A DNA stretch of 64,000 nucleotides, taken from positions 124,001-188,000 of the forward strand of contig NZ_AMGO01000052.1 of NCBI RefSeq assembly GCF_000299575.1, read 5' to 3'. The first letter of the stretch is position 1. Every line of letters starts with the position of its first letter. Position numbers and translations under genes: made by a program. The notes under the pieces are model-generated. The model did not search any database. It saw only the letters and a program-made list of their open reading frames with translations, and was not told where the DNA came from. The DNA comes from Oceaniovalibus guishaninsula JLT2003. GTDB lineage: Bacteria > Pseudomonadota > Alphaproteobacteria > Rhodobacterales > Rhodobacteraceae. Of this stretch, positions 61,011-64,000 are shown one piece after another.

Positions 61011-61810
61011 CCGTTCAGCAACTGGTCCATCGTCACGGATGGCTGCGAACAGCCCGCCTCTCCGACGATCCGCGCCGGAACGCCGGCGACCGTCTTGCAG
61101 GGCGGCACGTCCTCCAGCACCACGGACCCGGCGGCGATCCGGCAGCACGCGCCCACGCGAATATTGCCAAGCACCTTGGCCCCCGCCCCGATCAGCACGC
61201 CGTCGCCGATCTTGGGGTGGCGGTCCTCCTCCTCCTTGCCGGTCCCGCCCAGCGTCACCGAATGCAGCATCGACACGTTGTCGCCTACCACCGCCGTTTC
61301 GCCGATGACGATGGAATGGGCGTGGTCGATCATGATGCCGCGCCCGATCCGCGCGCCGGGATGGATGTCGATGCCGAACACCTCGCTCACCCGCATCTGG
61401 ATGAAATAGGCCAGATCGCGGCGCCCTTTCAGCCACAGCCAGTGACCGATGCGATAGGCCTGCACCGCCTGCCATCCCTTGAAATAGACCAGGGGTTGCA
61501 GAAACCGGTGGCAGACCGGATCGCGCTCGAACGTAGCGACCAGATCGGCGCGGGCGGCATCGCCCAAAGCAGGGTCGTCGCCCAGCGCCTCGTCCGCGAT
61601 CTCGCGCAGGATCTGCTCGGACATCTCGCCCGAGACCAGCTTGAGCGCCACGCGCGACGCGATGGCGCGTTCCAGCGTCGGATGATGCAGGACCGCCGAA
61701 TGCATCAGCCCGCCCAGCAAAGGCTCGGCCTCGGCCGCGTCCTGCGCCTCGAGCCGGATGCGCGACCAGACAGGATCCAGCGTCGCGATGTTGCGGGCTT
61801 GCAGGGTCAT
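61001..61810 (-). CDS. cysE: Serine O-acetyltransferase
   Basis: Makes O-acetylserine for cysteine synthesis. 269 residues: helical N terminus and a left-handed beta-helix C-terminal half. Active-site His and Asp in MIDHAHSIVIGETAVVGD, DIHPGARIGRG, and the hexapeptide repeats. ATG overlaps the stop of the upstream small gene (ATGA), which in turn overlaps the GTA tail gene, so cysE is read as part of that transcript. Confidence 0.95.
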   Translation of the reverse strand: MTLQARNIATLDPVWSRIRLEAQDAAEAEPLLGGLMHSAVLHHPTLERAIASRVALKLVSGEMSEQILREIADEALGDDPALGDAARADLVATFERDPVCHRFLQPLVYFKGWQAVQAYRIGHWLWLKGRRDLAYFIQMRVSEVFGIDIHPGARIGRGIMIDHAHSIVIGETAVVGDNVSMLHSVTLGGTGKEEEDRHPKIGDGVLIGAGAKVLGNIRVGACCRIAAGSVVLEDVPPCKTVAGVPARIVGEAGCSQPSVTMDQLLNGQV

Positions 61811-62148
61811 GGGAAGGCTCCGGTCGGCGGCGTGTCACGACAATATAGACGCGAATCGCGCTGGCCGACACCCCCGGCGAAAGCGTCGAGACCTAGAGTC
61901 AGGCAGGCGCGCCATTCGGCGTCCTCCAGCGGCGGCTCGGCCGCGCAGCGCCGCCGCAACGCCGCCGCCGCGACCGACCCGTCCCCCCACAGCGGATGCA
62001 CGCGACCCGTCGCGCGCCGCCACGTCCCCGCACGGGCCGCTTCCGCCAGGATGCGCCGCGCGACCCAGGCCCGGCGATGCGCGGGCTGGGCAAGGCAGGC
62101 ACGCGCCAGCGCGATCAGGTCGCCCATCCGCGGCGCGCGCGCATTCAT
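61807..62148 (-). CDS. Uncharacterised small protein between GTA and cysE
   Basis: 113 residues, very basic N half (RRAWVARRILAEAARAG, TWRRATGRVHPLWGDGSV) and a Cys/Asp C-terminal half. No domain recognised. 4-base overlaps with both neighbours make it a translated link. It could be a GTA accessory protein or unrelated. Confidence 0.75.
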   Translation of the reverse strand: MNARAPRMGDLIALARACLAQPAHRRAWVARRILAEAARAGTWRRATGRVHPLWGDGSVAAAALRRRCAAEPPLEDAEWRACLTLGLDAFAGGVGQRDSRLYCRDTPPTGAFP

Positions 62149-64000
62149 GGCAGATCGCGCACCCCGAACGGCCCCGGCCCGTAGGCTGTCGAGACCTGCG
62201 CGACCTCCAACCGCACGCCCGGCCCATCCGCCGCCCGGTCCGCCGCGCCGTAATGCCAGGCCGGACGGTCAGTTTCGACCTGCCGCAAAATCGCCCCGCC
62301 GCGCCGGATCCGCACCAGATACCGCTCGTCCTCCTCGCCCAGCGGCACGTCCAGCCCCAGCCAGCTATCGCCGCCGATCCGGGTGCGCCGAATCCATGTC
62401 ACGTCCAGCCCGCCGCCAGCCTCGCGCACCCGCAAATGCACCGGCGCATAGGGGCGCAGCCCCGCGCCGGCAAACGCCCGCTCCTCCTCGACGAAAGCCG
62501 GATCGTCCAGCGGCCGCCCGGCGGGGCCGATGCGATAGTGCCGCGCCAGCCCGCGCGCGTCGGGCCGCAGGTCGATCTGCCGCACCGCCCGGTTCAGCAG
62601 CACCACGCGGCTGCCCGCGGGCCATTCGTCGGGCATCACCCCGTCCGTGCCCGCCTGCCCTCGCAGCCGCATCGACAGATCGAACGTGTCGCGCGCGACC
62701 AACTCCGCCTCGCGGAACTGAAACACCTCCCATATGTCATCCGCGCCGCCGCCGATCGCCATCGCGTTGGCCCCGGCCAGCAGCGCCGCGTCCTCGATCC
62801 GTTGCAGCGCGCCGCCGATCATGCGGACGCGCAGCGCCGGCCCGCGATCCCAGATGCCGGACGCCGCCCGATGCAGCGGCGTCTGCGTGACCCCGATCCG
62901 CGCCGAAACGGGCAGCGTGGCATCGAGGTCGTATCCCGATCCCGTTGCCGAACCGTAAACGGCCACCGATCCCGGCCAGGGCCGCGCCGCCGCCGCGACA
63001 TGGGGCGCGTGGGGCGCCTCGGTCCCCCGCAACAGCGGCAGGTCCAGCAGCACCGGCAGCACCGGCACGGGTGCGGCATAGCGCGGCAGGCGCATGGCGC
63101 TTTCCGCCGTGTCGCTCGGCTCGTGCAGCCCCGGTTCGGTCCGCACCGCCTCGATCAGTTGCAGGCCGGCCTGTTCCACATGGTCGATCCGCCACAGACT
63201 GTCGCCCAGCGTCACCACGTCGCCCGCGCCCAGCCCCAGCCGCGAGGGCGGCAGCGCGAACCGCACACGGTCGCGCGCCACCCGCGCCTCGGCCAGCCAA
63301 CGTTCGGTGATCGCGCGCCCTTCCGCCTGCGTCAGCACCAGCGGCAGATCGGACGCCGCCACCGCGAAACTGCGCTCGTCGGGAAAGACGGCCTCGGCGC
63401 TGCGCGTCTCAAACGACCCCCCTGCATCGGTATAGGTCAGCCGCAGCCGCCCCACCTTCTCGGCGTCGGGCAGGCGCACATGCTCGACATCGCCCTCCGT
63501 CTCGCCGCTGACGGCCACCTGGCCTGCGTCGATGGCCGCCACCGCCCGCCCCGTTCGCGACCGGAAGACCAGCGTTCCCGCCCGCTCGACCGCGTCGAAC
63601 CCGTAGGCCAGCATCAGGGGCTGCAACGCCGCCCGGGCCGATTGCACGTCGCCCTGCACATAGCCACGCACCAGACCGTAAAGCCGACCAACATCGATCC
63701 CGCGCACGCCCGATTCCGCGCAGATCTCGCGCACCACCGATGCCAGCGCCCGGTTCGTCGCCCGCCCGGTGATCCAGTGTCCGCGATAGTAGTTGTCGGC
63801 ATCCGACCACAGATCCGCGTTCCCGGGAAAATACGGATAGGGCCGCGCGTCCCAGGCCCAGACATGCGCGCGCGTCACGTCCACCATCGGCGCGCCGTAA
63901 ACGTCCGACACCGGGTTGTTGGCCGGATCCGACCAGTGATCGAACGACGCGCGCAGGAACTGCATCTGCATCAGGTCGTCGCGCCGGCCGCTGGAATATT
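62145..64000 (-). CDS. Gene transfer agent tail protein, gp15-like (5' end outside window)
   Basis: C-terminal 618 codons of a large phage-tail fibre/host-specificity protein like RcGTA orfg15. The frame is open to base 64000, so the start is missing. Recognisable: GRRDDLMQMQFLRASFDHW, HVWAWDARPYPYFPGNADLW and the later RMIGGALQRIEDAALLAGANA. GTA gp15 products are about 1,300 residues. No frameshift or stop is seen, so the gene appears intact, and the rest of the GTA cluster should lie to the right. Confidence 0.92.
   Translation of the reverse strand, partial: YSSGRRDDLMQMQFLRASFDHWSDPANNPVSDVYGAPMVDVTRAHVWAWDARPYPYFPGNADLWSDADNYYRGHWITGRATNRALASVVREICAESGVRGIDVGRLYGLVRGYVQGDVQSARAALQPLMLAYGFDAVERAGTLVFRSRTGRAVAAIDAGQVAVSGETEGDVEHVRLPDAEKVGRLRLTYTDAGGSFETRSAEAVFPDERSFAVAASDLPLVLTQAEGRAITERWLAEARVARDRVRFALPPSRLGLGAGDVVTLGDSLWRIDHVEQAGLQLIEAVRTEPGLHEPSDTAESAMRLPRYAAPVPVLPVLLDLPLLRGTEAPHAPHVAAAARPWPGSVAVYGSATGSGYDLDATLPVSARIGVTQTPLHRAASGIWDRGPALRVRMIGGALQRIEDAALLAGANAMAIGGGADDIWEVFQFREAELVARDTFDLSMRLRGQAGTDGVMPDEWPAGSRVVLLNRAVRQIDLRPDARGLARHYRIGPAGRPLDDPAFVEEERAFAGAGLRPYAPVHLRVREAGGGLDVTWIRRTRIGGDSWLGLDVPLGEEDERYLVRIRRGGAILRQVETDRPAWHYGAADRAADGPGVRLEVAQVSTAYGPGPFGVRDLP

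Noticed and set aside
62145-64000. Ordinary prophage tail gene
   Set aside because: The motifs match the GTA gp15 family and the neighbouring cysE fits a GTA locus; no integrase, lysis or repressor genes seen in the window.

Overview
The window is a GC-rich, densely packed stretch of alphaproteobacterial chromosome, almost certainly from a member of the Rhodobacterales/Rhodobacteraceae. The signs are the gene order dusB-ntrB-ntrC-ntrY, a NtrC without the sigma-54 contact loop, CtrA next to a SciP-type DUF1153 protein, the Usg protein, a Tat-exported peptide-binding protein, and a gene transfer agent (GTA) tail gene at the right edge. The genus cannot be fixed from sequence alone. No tRNA, rRNA, CRISPR array, insertion sequence or plasmid-type gene was seen, and the 64 kb reads as core chromosome.

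Layout, left to right. 1-5.3 kb (minus): nitrogen regulation, dusB-ntrB-ntrC-ntrY, with ntrY running off the left edge. 5.4-11.4 kb: ispDF-pgpA-cinA (plus), an MmgE/PrpD-coq10 pair (minus), hpt, then two c-type cytochromes and a 58-residue membrane protein. 11.4-15.2 kb: ornithine decarboxylase behind a structured leader, aidB, ftsB, usg. 15.3-21.6 kb: gyrA, a DoxX protein, trmFO, gluQRS, hisI, and a NifU/IscU-like protein. 21.7-27.4 kb (minus): sciP, ctrA, ligA, recG and a 39-residue ORF ending in a terminator. 27.5-40.8 kb: mnmA, then a long minus-strand envelope cluster, pyrH-frr-uppS-cdsA-dxr-rseP-bamA-skp-fabZ-lpxA-lpxI-lpxB, which links translation, undecaprenyl, phospholipid, isoprenoid, outer-membrane-protein and lipid A synthesis. 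40.8-49.2 kb (plus): miaA, a four-gene peptide-type ABC transporter and a DUF1206 membrane protein. 49.2-54.8 kb: a lytic transglycosylase, ssb, aroK-aroB, and a small membrane protein, a secreted unknown and xerD. 54.9-64 kb: a CNNM/CorC-type protein, a glycerophosphodiesterase, an M32 carboxypeptidase, ctaA, trmJ, thiE, cysE, a small unknown, and the 3' part of the GTA gp15-like tail gene.

Genes are tightly coupled: many same-strand neighbours overlap by 4 bases (ATGA, GTGA or TTGA), and several convergent pairs overlap at their stops. Recurrent promoter-like elements of the form TTGnnn-N17-TAnnnn sit upstream of bamA, fabZ, ctaA, trmJ, thiE and the CNNM gene. Three or four genes have a -10-like hexamer exactly 6-7 bases before ATG, the geometry expected of leaderless mRNAs. 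No clearly new multi-gene system was found. The most unusual items are the leaderless-type promoters, the ornithine decarboxylase leader with its own mini-ORF, the inverted repeats inside the transporter operon, four unannotated-size small membrane proteins, and the GTA-cysE coupling.
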